From an uncultured Jannaschia sp. (GTDB taxonomy: Bacteria > Pseudomonadota > Alphaproteobacteria > Rhodobacterales > Rhodobacteraceae): DNA of 64,000 nucleotides. Of this stretch, positions 16,531 through 24,576 are shown piece by piece. Position numbers and translations under genes: made by a program. Location of the stretch: contig CANLTZ010000003.1 of assembly GCA_947494145.1 (NCBI GenBank), positions 248,001-312,000 on the forward strand, in the 5' to 3' direction. Position 1 is the stretch's first letter. Every line of letters starts with the position of its first letter. The notes under the pieces were generated by a model, which did no database searches, had not been told where the DNA came from, and worked only from the letters and a program-made list of their open reading frames with translations.

Positions 16531-16689
16531 GATCGGCTCCCTTAACTACCCCCAATGGGATCGCATCGGATTTGGGCACGAATGGGGCGAGATGCGGGCC
16601 ATTTCTGACCCTGGCTGTTTCCCGCCCAAACCCTATGGACAAGAACCCGAAGTATCGGACCTTCCAGAACGCGTGTGAGCTTACACCAA

Positions 16690-16713
16690 GGGGCCTGCTT
16701 TGTCACAGGCCCC
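16690..16713 (-). terminator. Stem-loop downstream of rseP
   Basis: GGGGCCTG (16690-16697) pairs with CAGGCCCC (16706-16713), 8-bp stem, 8-nt loop, 10 bases past the rseP stop on the minus strand. Followed by TTGGTGT rather than a long T run. Confidence 0.5.
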
Positions 16714-16723
16714 CAAAATTGGC

Positions 16724-18073
16724 TCAGGGGCAGGTCAGGTCGTTGAACACAGCGAACAGCATCAGCGCGCCCATCAGGGCCAGGCCCACCGTCATGAGCA
16801 CACGGACGGCATCGTCCGATGGCGGACGGCCGCGGACGGCCTCATAGGCGTGAAAAACCAGATGTCCACCGTCAAGGACGGGAATGGGGAACAGGTTCAA
16901 CATGCCCACGGCTGCGGACAGAACGGCGATGAACCAGATGAAATTGTCGATGCCCTGGCTCGCCGCCGCACCGCTGGTTTCTGCGATGCCGATGGGTCCA
17001 GACAGATTGCACGTGCTGATCTGCCCCGTGATGATGTGGGACAGGGCGGAAATGGAGGACCGCAGGATATAGATCGTCTGATCAACGCCATATCCCAGCG
17101 CTTCAAACGGGTTGGCCCGTTCGGTAACAGGTTCGAAGAAGAGCGCACCGTTGATCCCCATCAGCCAACGGGTCTCAAATCCACCTTCGGCCAGCGGAAT
17201 ATCCATGCTGCGGGGTGCAAGCGTCACGCTCAGCTCTTCCCCTGCCCCACCATCGGGCCGCCAAACGTCGACGGCGAGGGGGCGGCCTTCGCTGGCGAAG
17301 ACGATGCTCTGAAGTTCCGGGAAGGAATGGATGGGCCGACCGTCTACGGCAACGATGACATCGTCAGGGCGAAGCCCGCTATCCCACGCCGCCGACCGGG
17401 GGGTGACAACCTCGACACGCGCGGGCATCGGCATCGCGGCCTCGACGGAAAGGACCTCTCCGTTGCGACGAACCTCGTAGTCCAGCGTAGCGGCCGGCAC
17501 GAAATCCGCCGCGACCGAGGTCATTTCACCGATATCCGTGACCGGCCGGCCACCGATGGATAGCACCTCATCGCCGGGCTGAAGGGTTTGCACCTCCGCC
17601 GGAAGCGGCTTCAGCGCACCGATAACGGGGGCATCGACCGCCCGGCCGGACACGACCACAAAGGCCCCGAAGATGAGGATCGACAATATGAAGTTGAAAA
17701 CCGGGCCCGCCGCCACCGTGGCCGCGCGACGCCAGAGCGAGGCGCCCGTCATGGTCTGCGCCCGCTCCTCTGCGGTCATGTCGTCCAAGGTGCCATCGTC
17801 GCCGACCGACGCCGCGTTGGCGTCGCCTCGAAACTTGACGTAACCGCCCAGCGGCAACGCGGCCAACTGCCATTGCGTGCCGTGGCGGTCCATCTTGCTC
17901 CAGATCACTGGGCCGAACCCGATGGAAAACACGTCCGCCTTGATCCCGCACCAGCGCCCGACGATGTAGTGCCCGTATTCGTGGATCGCGACGATGATCG
18001 ACAGGGCCACCACGAAGGCCAGCAAAGTCCAGATCAGGCCGCCGAATTGCGGAATAAGGCTCAGCAGGTCCAT
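16724..18073 (-). CDS. rseP: Site-2 intramembrane zinc protease RseP
   Basis: Cleaves anti-sigma factors and remnant signal peptides within the cytoplasmic membrane. 449 residues: first membrane helix holds H31-E32-x2-H35 ('AIHEYGHYIVG'), followed by 'FGPVIWSK' and 'LPLGGYVKF'; a periplasmic PDZ region ('LQPGDEVLSIGGRPVTDIG', 'PDDVIVAVDGRPIHSFPEL'); and the C-terminal 'NLFPIPVLDGGHLVF' with the third zinc-ligand Asp. Located 15 bp after dxr in a co-directional block with cdsA and uppS, the common order in this group. Confidence 0.95.
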   Translation of the reverse strand: MDLLSLIPQFGGLIWTLLAFVVALSIIVAIHEYGHYIVGRWCGIKADVFSIGFGPVIWSKMDRHGTQWQLAALPLGGYVKFRGDANAASVGDDGTLDDMTAEERAQTMTGASLWRRAATVAAGPVFNFILSILIFGAFVVVSGRAVDAPVIGALKPLPAEVQTLQPGDEVLSIGGRPVTDIGEMTSVAADFVPAATLDYEVRRNGEVLSVEAAMPMPARVEVVTPRSAAWDSGLRPDDVIVAVDGRPIHSFPELQSIVFASEGRPLAVDVWRPDGGAGEELSVTLAPRSMDIPLAEGGFETRWLMGINGALFFEPVTERANPFEALGYGVDQTIYILRSSISALSHIITGQISTCNLSGPIGIAETSGAAASQGIDNFIWFIAVLSAAVGMLNLFPIPVLDGGHLVFHAYEAVRGRPPSDDAVRVLMTVGLALMGALMLFAVFNDLTCP

Positions 18074-18088
18074 TCGGTTCGTTCCAAT

Positions 18089-19255
18089 TCAGGCCGTCAT
18101 GCGTGTCGCGGCCTCGCGCGCGGTGACGCGGGCGAGGCCGTCGGTTTCCAGCACCATATCGAGGGTGATGGTGTCAGCTTCAAGGCGTCCTTGTGCTTCG
18201 AGCCTGTCCAGAACGGTCTCAACCAGGGGCGCCATATCGGTAAACCGGATCATTCGCGCCATGAATAGGTCCAATGCGGCCTCTTTGGCGGCGTTGAAGA
18301 CTGCGCCCGCCAGACCGCCGCGACCCATGACCGCATGGGCAAGCGACAGGGCCGGATAGCGTTCCAGATCGGGCTTGCGGAATTCGAGCGTCGCCACTTC
18401 GGCCAGGTCCAACCGGGACACCGGTAAATCCAAACGTTCTGGCCAGTTGAGCGCATAGCCGATGGCGTGCCGCATATCGGCCGCCCCCAGATGCGCCATC
18501 AGCGCTCCGTCGCGGAACTGCACCAACGCATGGACCAGGGATTGGGGATGGATCACGGCCTGGATGCGTTCGGGCGCGGTGCCGAAGAACTCATGGGTCT
18601 CGATCAACTCCATCGCCTTGTTGAACATGGAAGCGGAATCGATCGTGATCCGCTGCCCCATATCCCAATTTGGATGGGTCCCCGCCTGTTCAGGCGTGGC
18701 GTCCCGCAACCGTTCCAGAGGCCAATCGCGCAGACCCCCGCCCGATGCGGTAATGGTGATGCCTTCCACGGCCCCCATCTCTTCGCCGACCAGCGCCTGG
18801 AACACAGCGGAATGCTCGCTGTCCACCGGCAGGATAGTGGCCCCGTGGGCCCGCGCCTCTGCCATCAAGAGCGGCCCGGCACAGACCAGGCTTTCCTTGT
18901 TGGCCAGTGCCAGCGTGGTCCCGTGGCGAAGCGCACGCAGACCCGGCACCAAACCGGCAGAGCCCACGATGGCCGACATGACCCAATCGGCGGGCCGGTC
19001 CGCGGCATCTTCCAACGCGGCTTGGCCCGCGGCGGCCTCCACCCCCGACCCGGCCAATGCGGCGCGCAGCTCGTCCAACTTGTCGGGAAAGGCCGTCACG
19101 GCCACATCCGCGTGCAGGCGCCGCGCATCGGCGGCAAGCTGTACGATATTGGCGCCGCCGGTCAGCGCGACCACGTCAAAGGACCCCCGCCCAATCAGGT
19201 CCAGTGTGGATTGCCCGATGGACCCGGTGGCCCCAAAAACGCTGACCTTTTTCAT
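18089..19255 (-). CDS. dxr: 1-deoxy-D-xylulose-5-phosphate reductoisomerase
   Basis: Second step of the MEP isoprenoid pathway, which feeds carotenoids, bacteriochlorophyll phytyl chains, quinones and undecaprenyl phosphate. 388 residues: NADPH-binding 'VSVFGATGSIGQSTLDLI', 'ALANKESLVCAGPLL', metal-binding 'ILPVDSEHSAVFQAL', and 'SGGGLRDWPLERL'. Overlaps cdsA by 4 bp (ATGA). UppS, the user of the isoprenoid precursor, is two genes upstream in the same transcription direction. Confidence 0.96.
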   Translation of the reverse strand: MKKVSVFGATGSIGQSTLDLIGRGSFDVVALTGGANIVQLAADARRLHADVAVTAFPDKLDELRAALAGSGVEAAAGQAALEDAADRPADWVMSAIVGSAGLVPGLRALRHGTTLALANKESLVCAGPLLMAEARAHGATILPVDSEHSAVFQALVGEEMGAVEGITITASGGGLRDWPLERLRDATPEQAGTHPNWDMGQRITIDSASMFNKAMELIETHEFFGTAPERIQAVIHPQSLVHALVQFRDGALMAHLGAADMRHAIGYALNWPERLDLPVSRLDLAEVATLEFRKPDLERYPALSLAHAVMGRGGLAGAVFNAAKEAALDLFMARMIRFTDMAPLVETVLDRLEAQGRLEADTITLDMVLETDGLARVTAREAATRMTA

Positions 19256-20115
19256 CCGGCTACCGGCATGGGCGGAAATTCCGACAGCGACTCAATGATA
19301 AGCAACAAAAGCGCCGCGCCCAGCATCGCGTCAAAGCGGTCGAACAAGCCGCCATGGCCCGGCAACAAGTTGGAGCTGTCCTTGACGCCCATCTTCCGCT
19401 TCACCGCCGATTCCGCGATATCGCCCATCTGCGCCATCATGGCGAGCGCGATGGAAATGCCCACCGTCTCCCACCCCGCGCCGGTCAACAGGACCCAAAT
19501 CCAACCGACAAAAGCCGCCCCGACCCAGCCCGCGATGGTGCCCGACCAGGTCTTCTTCGGGCTCAACCGAGGCCAGAACTTCGGCCCGCCCAAGATACGG
19601 CCCGCGAAGTAGCCTGCCACATCGGACATCACGACGACGGCGATGAGCCACAGCATCCAGATCAGCCCGAATTGCGTCAGGTGCTGCGTCAGGCTCAGCC
19701 CAGCCAGCACGATGGCCGCCGAAAAGGCCACCATGATCCGGCGGTGTTTTCGGATGAAGGCGATGGCCACCATGGGCACGAGCATCAGAAGCGGCAGCCC
19801 AAAGCCGATGGGCAGCAGATTGGCCGCGAACACCGCCCCTGCCCCGACGCATGCCATCAACCGCGCGCGTTTCGGCCCGGTCTGCACCATGGTCGACAGC
19901 TCCCACAGCATCAGTCCGACACAAAGCGCGATGAGAGAGGTGAACCAGATGCCGCCAAGCCAGACAGCTACGCCGCCAACCACGATCAACAGCATCGCCG
20001 TGATCAGACGCGGCGCGAGGTCCTGGAAACGCCCGACCACCTGCGGCTCGATCGGCGGCTCCATCTGAAAATCGAAGAGCGGCGGCTCTTCGGGTTCGGG
20101 GGGTCGTGTGCTCAC
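19252..20115 (-). CDS. cdsA: Phosphatidate cytidylyltransferase
   Basis: Makes CDP-diacylglycerol, precursor of all phospholipids, in the cytoplasmic membrane. 287 residues with about eight hydrophobic helices and the C-terminal CdsA motif 'KRKMGVKDSSNLLPGHGGLFDRFDA', including the metal-binding Asp residues. The N-terminal ~35 residues are an acidic Pro-rich extension. GTG start at 20115 overlaps the uppS stop (GTGA), and the stop overlaps dxr. Confidence 0.94.
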   Translation of the reverse strand: MSTRPPEPEEPPLFDFQMEPPIEPQVVGRFQDLAPRLITAMLLIVVGGVAVWLGGIWFTSLIALCVGLMLWELSTMVQTGPKRARLMACVGAGAVFAANLLPIGFGLPLLMLVPMVAIAFIRKHRRIMVAFSAAIVLAGLSLTQHLTQFGLIWMLWLIAVVVMSDVAGYFAGRILGGPKFWPRLSPKKTWSGTIAGWVGAAFVGWIWVLLTGAGWETVGISIALAMMAQMGDIAESAVKRKMGVKDSSNLLPGHGGLFDRFDAMLGAALLLLIIESLSEFPPMPVAG

Positions 20116-20831
20116 GCCTTCACGCCACCGAAACGACGGTCGCGATGGCCGAAGCGGCCCAGGATTTCTTCAAAATGGCCGCGGGTGAAGTCGGGCCAAA
20201 GGGTGTCGACGAACTCGTATTCCGAATAGGCCGATTGCCAGAGCAGGAAGTTGGAAATCCGCGCCTCGCCACTGGTGCGGATGACCAGATCGGGATCCGG
20301 CAGCACGTGGGTGTCCAAGTACCGCGGCAGCGTGTTGTCATCCACGCTTTCGGGGTCCAGACGGCCCGCCGCCACATCGCGGGCCAGGCGCTTGGTGGCG
20401 CGGGCCACCTCATCGCGGCCCCCGTAATTGAGCGCAATCGTCAGATGGCAGCGCGTATTGTGGGCCGTCAACGCCTCGATCCCGTCCATCAGACTGCGCA
20501 GCTTTGCGTCGAGCCGCAGGCGGTCACCGATGAATCGCACCCGCGTCCCCTGTTCCAACAGGGTCTGCGCCTCGGTCTGGATGTAGCGGCGAAACAGGCT
20601 CATCAGCCCAGCCACCTCCGTCTGCGTGCGCTTCCAGTTTTCGGTCGAGAAGGCGAAGATGGTCACGTATTCCACGCCCAGTTCCGGGCAGGCTTCGACG
20701 ATTTCGCGCACCCGCTTGGCCCCGGCCCGGTGACCCAGAAGCCGCGGTCGCCCGCGTTTTTCAGCCCAACGGCCATTGCCGTCCATGATGAAAGCCACGT
20801 GGCGGGGGCCGGTCTCTGGGGTCTGGCGCAT
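20112..20831 (-). CDS. uppS: Isoprenyl transferase (undecaprenyl diphosphate synthase)
   Basis: Condenses isopentenyl diphosphate units to C55 undecaprenyl diphosphate, lipid carrier for peptidoglycan and LPS. 'HVAFIMDGNGRWAEKRG' holds the catalytic Asp; 'YVTIFAFSTENWKR' and 'DLVIRTSGEARISNFLLWQSAYSEYEF' are the other conserved blocks. The start at 20831 (239 residues) is preceded by GGAGAAAG; an upstream in-frame start would add a non-conserved basic stretch. Confidence 0.95.
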   Translation of the reverse strand: MRQTPETGPRHVAFIMDGNGRWAEKRGRPRLLGHRAGAKRVREIVEACPELGVEYVTIFAFSTENWKRTQTEVAGLMSLFRRYIQTEAQTLLEQGTRVRFIGDRLRLDAKLRSLMDGIEALTAHNTRCHLTIALNYGGRDEVARATKRLARDVAAGRLDPESVDDNTLPRYLDTHVLPDPDLVIRTSGEARISNFLLWQSAYSEYEFVDTLWPDFTRGHFEEILGRFGHRDRRFGGVKA

Positions 20832-20913
20832 CGGTCTTTCTCCGCTTGCTCGGATGGCAGGTCTCGCCCGTCTGCAGGGTCGGTGTGCCGGGCGGTTCAC
20901 CCAGCCACCGGGA

Positions 20914-21468
20914 TCAGACCTGCATGATCTCCGACTGCTTCGTTTCCAGGGCCTCATCGACCTTCTTGATGTAGCGGTCGGTCAATTCCTGGACCTCCTG
21001 CTCCCACATCTTGCGATCATCTTCGGGCAGGTCGGATTTCTTGAGCTGGTCCATCCCATCGCGGCGCACATTGCGGATGGAAACGCGCGCGCCCTCCGCA
21101 TATTGACCCGCCACCTTGCCAAGCTCACGGCGGCGTTCCTCGTTCAACTCGGGAATGGGCAGCATGATGATGGTGCCGTTCAACTGCGGGTTAATGCCCA
21201 GCCCGCTTTCGCGAATGGCCTTTTCCACCTTGCCCACCAGGGACTTGTCCCAGACGTTGACCGTGACCATCCGCGGCTCGGGCACATTGACGGTGCCCAC
21301 CTGGTTGATCGGCGTGGGGGAGCCATAGGCATCCACCATCACGGGCTCCAACATCGAGGCACTGGCCCGCCCAGTGCGCAAACTGCCGAATTCGGTTCGC
21401 AGGTTGGCCATGGCGCCATCCATACGTCGCTCCAGGTCGTCGGTATCCAGCTCGAAATCGTCGGCCAT
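20914..21468 (-). CDS. frr: Ribosome recycling factor
   Basis: Splits post-termination ribosomes with EF-G. 184 residues, normal length; '[20 protein letters not shown]' and '[22 protein letters not shown]' are signature blocks and the C-terminus is a long charged helix. ATG at 21466-21468. Usually directly follows pyrH; here a plus-strand Hint-domain gene separates them. Confidence 0.96.
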   Translation of the reverse strand: MADDFELDTDDLERRMDGAMANLRTEFGSLRTGRASASMLEPVMVDAYGSPTPINQVGTVNVPEPRMVTVNVWDKSLVGKVEKAIRESGLGINPQLNGTIIMLPIPELNEERRRELGKVAGQYAEGARVSIRNVRRDGMDQLKKSDLPEDDRKMWEQEVQELTDRYIKKVDEALETKQSEIMQV

Positions 21469-21610
21469 GCGGTTTGTCCCGTCGCTCTGTCGTCCATGTT
21501 CTGCGGCCTCCTCTATCCAAAGCCCGCCGCCAAAGCCAGAGCCGGGCGCCGATCAACGGATCGGTAATGCTTATCTGCGATCTGTTCGCCACGACACGCG
21601 GAAGAGGCCG

Positions 21611-22645
21611 ATGGCGAACTATACAATCGACATGATCTATCTCGGCAACTTCGCCGACATAGACACGGATGAAACGAACGCCGTGACCGAGAATCCGGGC
21701 GACCTGCTGGGCAGCTATACCGGTTTCACGCTCGTCACCGCGACCGAGGTCGATGGCGATAATGATGGCGGCATCGTCGACAACGAATATGCAGCCAGCG
21801 TCAATGATCGGGTGGAATACGACCTAGGATCTGGTCCGGTTTCAGTCCAGCAAGACAGCGCGAACCTTTATTCGGCCCGCATAACTCTGGCCGATAGCAG
21901 CACGGTCACGGTCAACGTCAATATTCGGCAGATGGAAAACGGCGACGTCTTCATGTCGTCGAACACGCAGCTCGACAATCTCGACATCAGAGGGATCGAA
22001 CTGATCGGCGTCCAAAACGTCACCTATATGGGCACCGGGGTGAACCAATCCGTGGATGGCGCCACCGTCTGCTTCACCGCGGGCACCCAGATCGACACCC
22101 CCCAAGGTTGGACCGCCGTCGAAACGCTGCGGCCCGGCGACATGGTGTCCACCTGCGACAATGGCCCCCAACCCATTTTGTGGATTGGGGAAACGCGGTT
22201 GACCAAGCCAGGCCGCCGCGCCCCCATTCGGATTGCGCCGCACACATTTGGACCGGCCCAACCAAAGCGACCGCTTCGCGTCTCGCCCCATCATCGCATC
22301 GTATTGCGCGACGGGTCAGATGACGTCCTGGTGGCAGCACGTCACCTCTTGCCGATTCCGGGTGTATCACAGGGCACCAGGCCAGGCGCGGTCCGCTACA
22401 TTCACATTCTGACGGCCAATCACGAAGTGATCTTTGCCAACGGCCTTCAGGCGGAAACTCTGTTTTTAGGCCCTCAAGCCCGGGCTATTCTGGGTTCAAC
22501 AAACATGGCCGAAGTCGAAAAAGCCCGCCCCGAGCGGCCCATGGCCCCCGCACGCCCCATGATTAAGGGAAAGGCTGCGGCGAAGGTGGTGTCCGGCTAT
22601 TTGACGCGGCTGACCCGCCGGCGGCGGCCTGCGCTTGCCACCTGA
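21611..22645 (+). CDS. Hedgehog/intein (Hint) domain protein
   Basis: A 344-residue protein on the strand opposite to its neighbours frr and pyrH. The N-terminal ~150 residues are acidic, Asp/Asn/Thr-rich and beta-like ('ATEVDGDNDGGIVDNEY'), resembling secreted calcium-binding roseobacter proteins. The Hint module starts at Cys154 ('VCFTAGTQIDTPQGW') with 'AVETLRPGDMVSTCDNGPQPILWIGE' and 'VSPHHRIVL', ending near 'ANHEVIFANGLQAETL'. A basic C-terminal tail (from ~300, 'RLTRRRRP') follows. Hint domains self-cleave or ligate through the N-terminal Cys. There is no classical signal peptide; type I secretion is plausible but unproven. ATG at 21611 follows GAAGAGG. The window holds no transporter nearby. 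Confidence 0.85.
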   Translation: MANYTIDMIYLGNFADIDTDETNAVTENPGDLLGSYTGFTLVTATEVDGDNDGGIVDNEYAASVNDRVEYDLGSGPVSVQQDSANLYSARITLADSSTVTVNVNIRQMENGDVFMSSNTQLDNLDIRGIELIGVQNVTYMGTGVNQSVDGATVCFTAGTQIDTPQGWTAVETLRPGDMVSTCDNGPQPILWIGETRLTKPGRRAPIRIAPHTFGPAQPKRPLRVSPHHRIVLRDGSDDVLVAARHLLPIPGVSQGTRPGAVRYIHILTANHEVIFANGLQAETLFLGPQARAILGSTNMAEVEKARPERPMAPARPMIKGKAAAKVVSGYLTRLTRRRRPALAT

Positions 22646-22657
22646 CTGAAACGCGCC

Positions 22658-23398
22658 TCAGCCTTCGACCCGGGTGCAAACCCCCTCACCCGCCAGGATG
22701 GACCGGAACCCCCCCGGCGCGTCGAGCGAGAAGACGATGATCGGCAGGTCATTTTCCCGCGCGAGCGCGATGGCAGAGGCATCCATGACCTTCAGGTGCT
22801 TTTGCAGCACCTCGTCATAGGTGACCCTGTCATAGCGGACAGCATCGTCATGCACCCCGGGGTCTTTGTCATAGACCCCGTCGACCCCGTTCTTCCCCAT
22901 CAGGATGGCTTCGCAAGACATCTCATTGGCGCGCAAGGCGGCGGCGGTATCCGTTGTGAAGTACGGGTTGCCCGTCCCGGCGGCGAAAATCACGATGCGC
23001 TTCTTTTCCAAGTGGCGCACGGCGCGGCGGCGAATATAGGGCTCACAAACTTGGTCCATGGGGATCGCGCTGATGACGCGGGTATGCAGGCCCTGGGCCT
23101 CAAGCGCGCTTTGCATGGCCAGCGCGTTCATCACGGTGGCCAACATGCCCATGTAATCGGCCGTCGTCCGCTCCATCCCCTGGGCACTGCCCTGCAAGCC
23201 CCGGAAAATGTTGCCACCGCCGATCACCATGCAGACTTCGACGCCCATTTCCTGGACCGATCTGACCTCGCTGGCGATCCGTTCGACGGTGGGCGGATGC
23301 AACCCAAAGCCCTGATCCCCCATCAGCGCTTCACCCGAGATTTTGAGCATGACCCGGGTCAGAACCGGCTTCGCGTCATCCGTGCCTGAATCCGCCAT
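22658..23398 (-). CDS. pyrH: UMP kinase
   Basis: Phosphorylates UMP to UDP in pyrimidine synthesis. 246 residues of the amino acid kinase fold: '[17 protein letters not shown]', '[13 protein letters not shown]', '[20 protein letters not shown]', '[20 protein letters not shown]', '[13 protein letters not shown]'. ATG at 23398 chosen as the conserved N-terminus; an in-frame upstream frame runs on to 23665 but overlaps miaA and is not conserved. Divergent from miaA. Confidence 0.96.
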   Translation of the reverse strand: MADSGTDDAKPVLTRVMLKISGEALMGDQGFGLHPPTVERIASEVRSVQEMGVEVCMVIGGGNIFRGLQGSAQGMERTTADYMGMLATVMNALAMQSALEAQGLHTRVISAIPMDQVCEPYIRRRAVRHLEKKRIVIFAAGTGNPYFTTDTAAALRANEMSCEAILMGKNGVDGVYDKDPGVHDDAVRYDRVTYDEVLQKHLKVMDASAIALARENDLPIIVFSLDAPGGFRSILAGEGVCTRVEG

Positions 23399-23504
23399 CG
23401 CCCTGCCTCCGAGATGTTGCGGCGCAGGGTATGGCCCATTAATCCCGGCGGGGCAACCGCGGCCAGCGGCGCTGGCAGCGAAATGAAGAACGGCTCGTAA
23501 TATT

Positions 23505-24386
23505 CTGACAGATATAGAAAAAATTCCACAGGACCGACCCATCCTGATCGCTGGGCCGACCGCTTCGGGCAAATCGGCCCTTGCCCTGCGCATCGCCCGG
23601 GCGGGCGGCGGCCGCATCGTGAATGCCGACGCCCTGCAGGTCTTCGCAGATTGGCGCGTGCTCACCGCGCGGCCCAGCCCTGCGGAAGCGGCACAGGCGC
23701 CCCACGCACTTTACGGGCATGTCCCGTGGACGGCGTCCTATTCCGTAGGGGATTGGCTTCGTGCCGTCGCCCCCCTTCTGACCGATGGCCCACGCCCCAT
23801 CATCGTGGGCGGCACGGGCCTCTATTTCCGCGCGTTGACCGAAGGGCTGGCCGATATCCCGGCCACGCCGCCCGAAATTCGGGCCGAAGCCCAAGCCCGG
23901 CTGGGGCAGATCGGCCTACCTACCTTGGCCGCAGAGCTCGATGACGCGACGCGCGCGGGGCTCGACACCGCTAACCCCATGCGGGTGCTGCGCGCCTGGG
24001 AAGTCGCACGCCATACCGGCCGCTCCATCCGCGATTGGCAATCCGAGACACCGCCGCCGCTTTTGCCCCTAACCAGTTGCTCCGCCTTTGTTCTAGACGC
24101 AGAACGGGACTGGCTGGCCGATCGCATCGCCCGGCGTTTCGATATGATGTTGGCGGATGGCGCCTTGAATGAGGCCCGCGCCGTCCTGCCCCGCTGGGAC
24201 CCGACACTCAACGCCGCCCAGGCCATCGGAGCCCCCGAATTGATCGCCCATCTGCGCGGCGAACTCACCATAGACGGCGCCCGCGAACACGCCATCGTCG
24301 CGTCCCGCCAATATGCCAAACGCCAACGCACATGGTTTCGCGCCCGGATGAGGGACTGGACCTGGTTGGACCCTCGCGTGCTGTAG
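23505..24386 (+). CDS. miaA: tRNA dimethylallyltransferase; start codon not ATG/GTG/TTG
   Basis: Adds dimethylallyl to A37 of tRNAs that read U-initial codons. The P-loop '[19 protein letters not shown]' lies upstream of the first ATG in frame (23619), so the gene must start earlier. '[19 protein letters not shown]', '[17 protein letters not shown]' and '[18 protein letters not shown]' follow; the C-terminal helical domain ends '[15 protein letters not shown]'. Between the in-frame stop at 23484 and the P-loop there is no ATG, GTG or TTG; candidates are CTG 23505 (shown), ATT 23502 or ATT 23523. Homologues begin about ten residues before the P-loop, fitting 23502/23505. About 293 residues. 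Confidence 0.88.
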   Translation: MTDIEKIPQDRPILIAGPTASGKSALALRIARAGGGRIVNADALQVFADWRVLTARPSPAEAAQAPHALYGHVPWTASYSVGDWLRAVAPLLTDGPRPIIVGGTGLYFRALTEGLADIPATPPEIRAEAQARLGQIGLPTLAAELDDATRAGLDTANPMRVLRAWEVARHTGRSIRDWQSETPPPLLPLTSCSAFVLDAERDWLADRIARRFDMMLADGALNEARAVLPRWDPTLNAAQAIGAPELIAHLRGELTIDGAREHAIVASRQYAKRQRTWFRARMRDWTWLDPRVL

Positions 24387-24576
24387 GGGTCTGACACGTC
24401 GTGCGGGCCGGGCCGACGAGCAGTGCGGCAAGGTCAGGTTAAGTCATCCGGCGTCGGCCAGGTACCGTGGAACGACCCTTCACATCTGAGATATCAGATC
24501 AGTCGATTGCTTTGCGCGAACTGAATTCTAAAAGCCGGGGCGGGATGCGCCAACATCTCGCCCCAACTCAAATCGT

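Noticed and set aside
16445-16678. 77-codon plus-strand frame between rseP and bamA
   Set aside because: Overlaps the better-supported minus-strand 41-residue gene and lacks a ribosome site.
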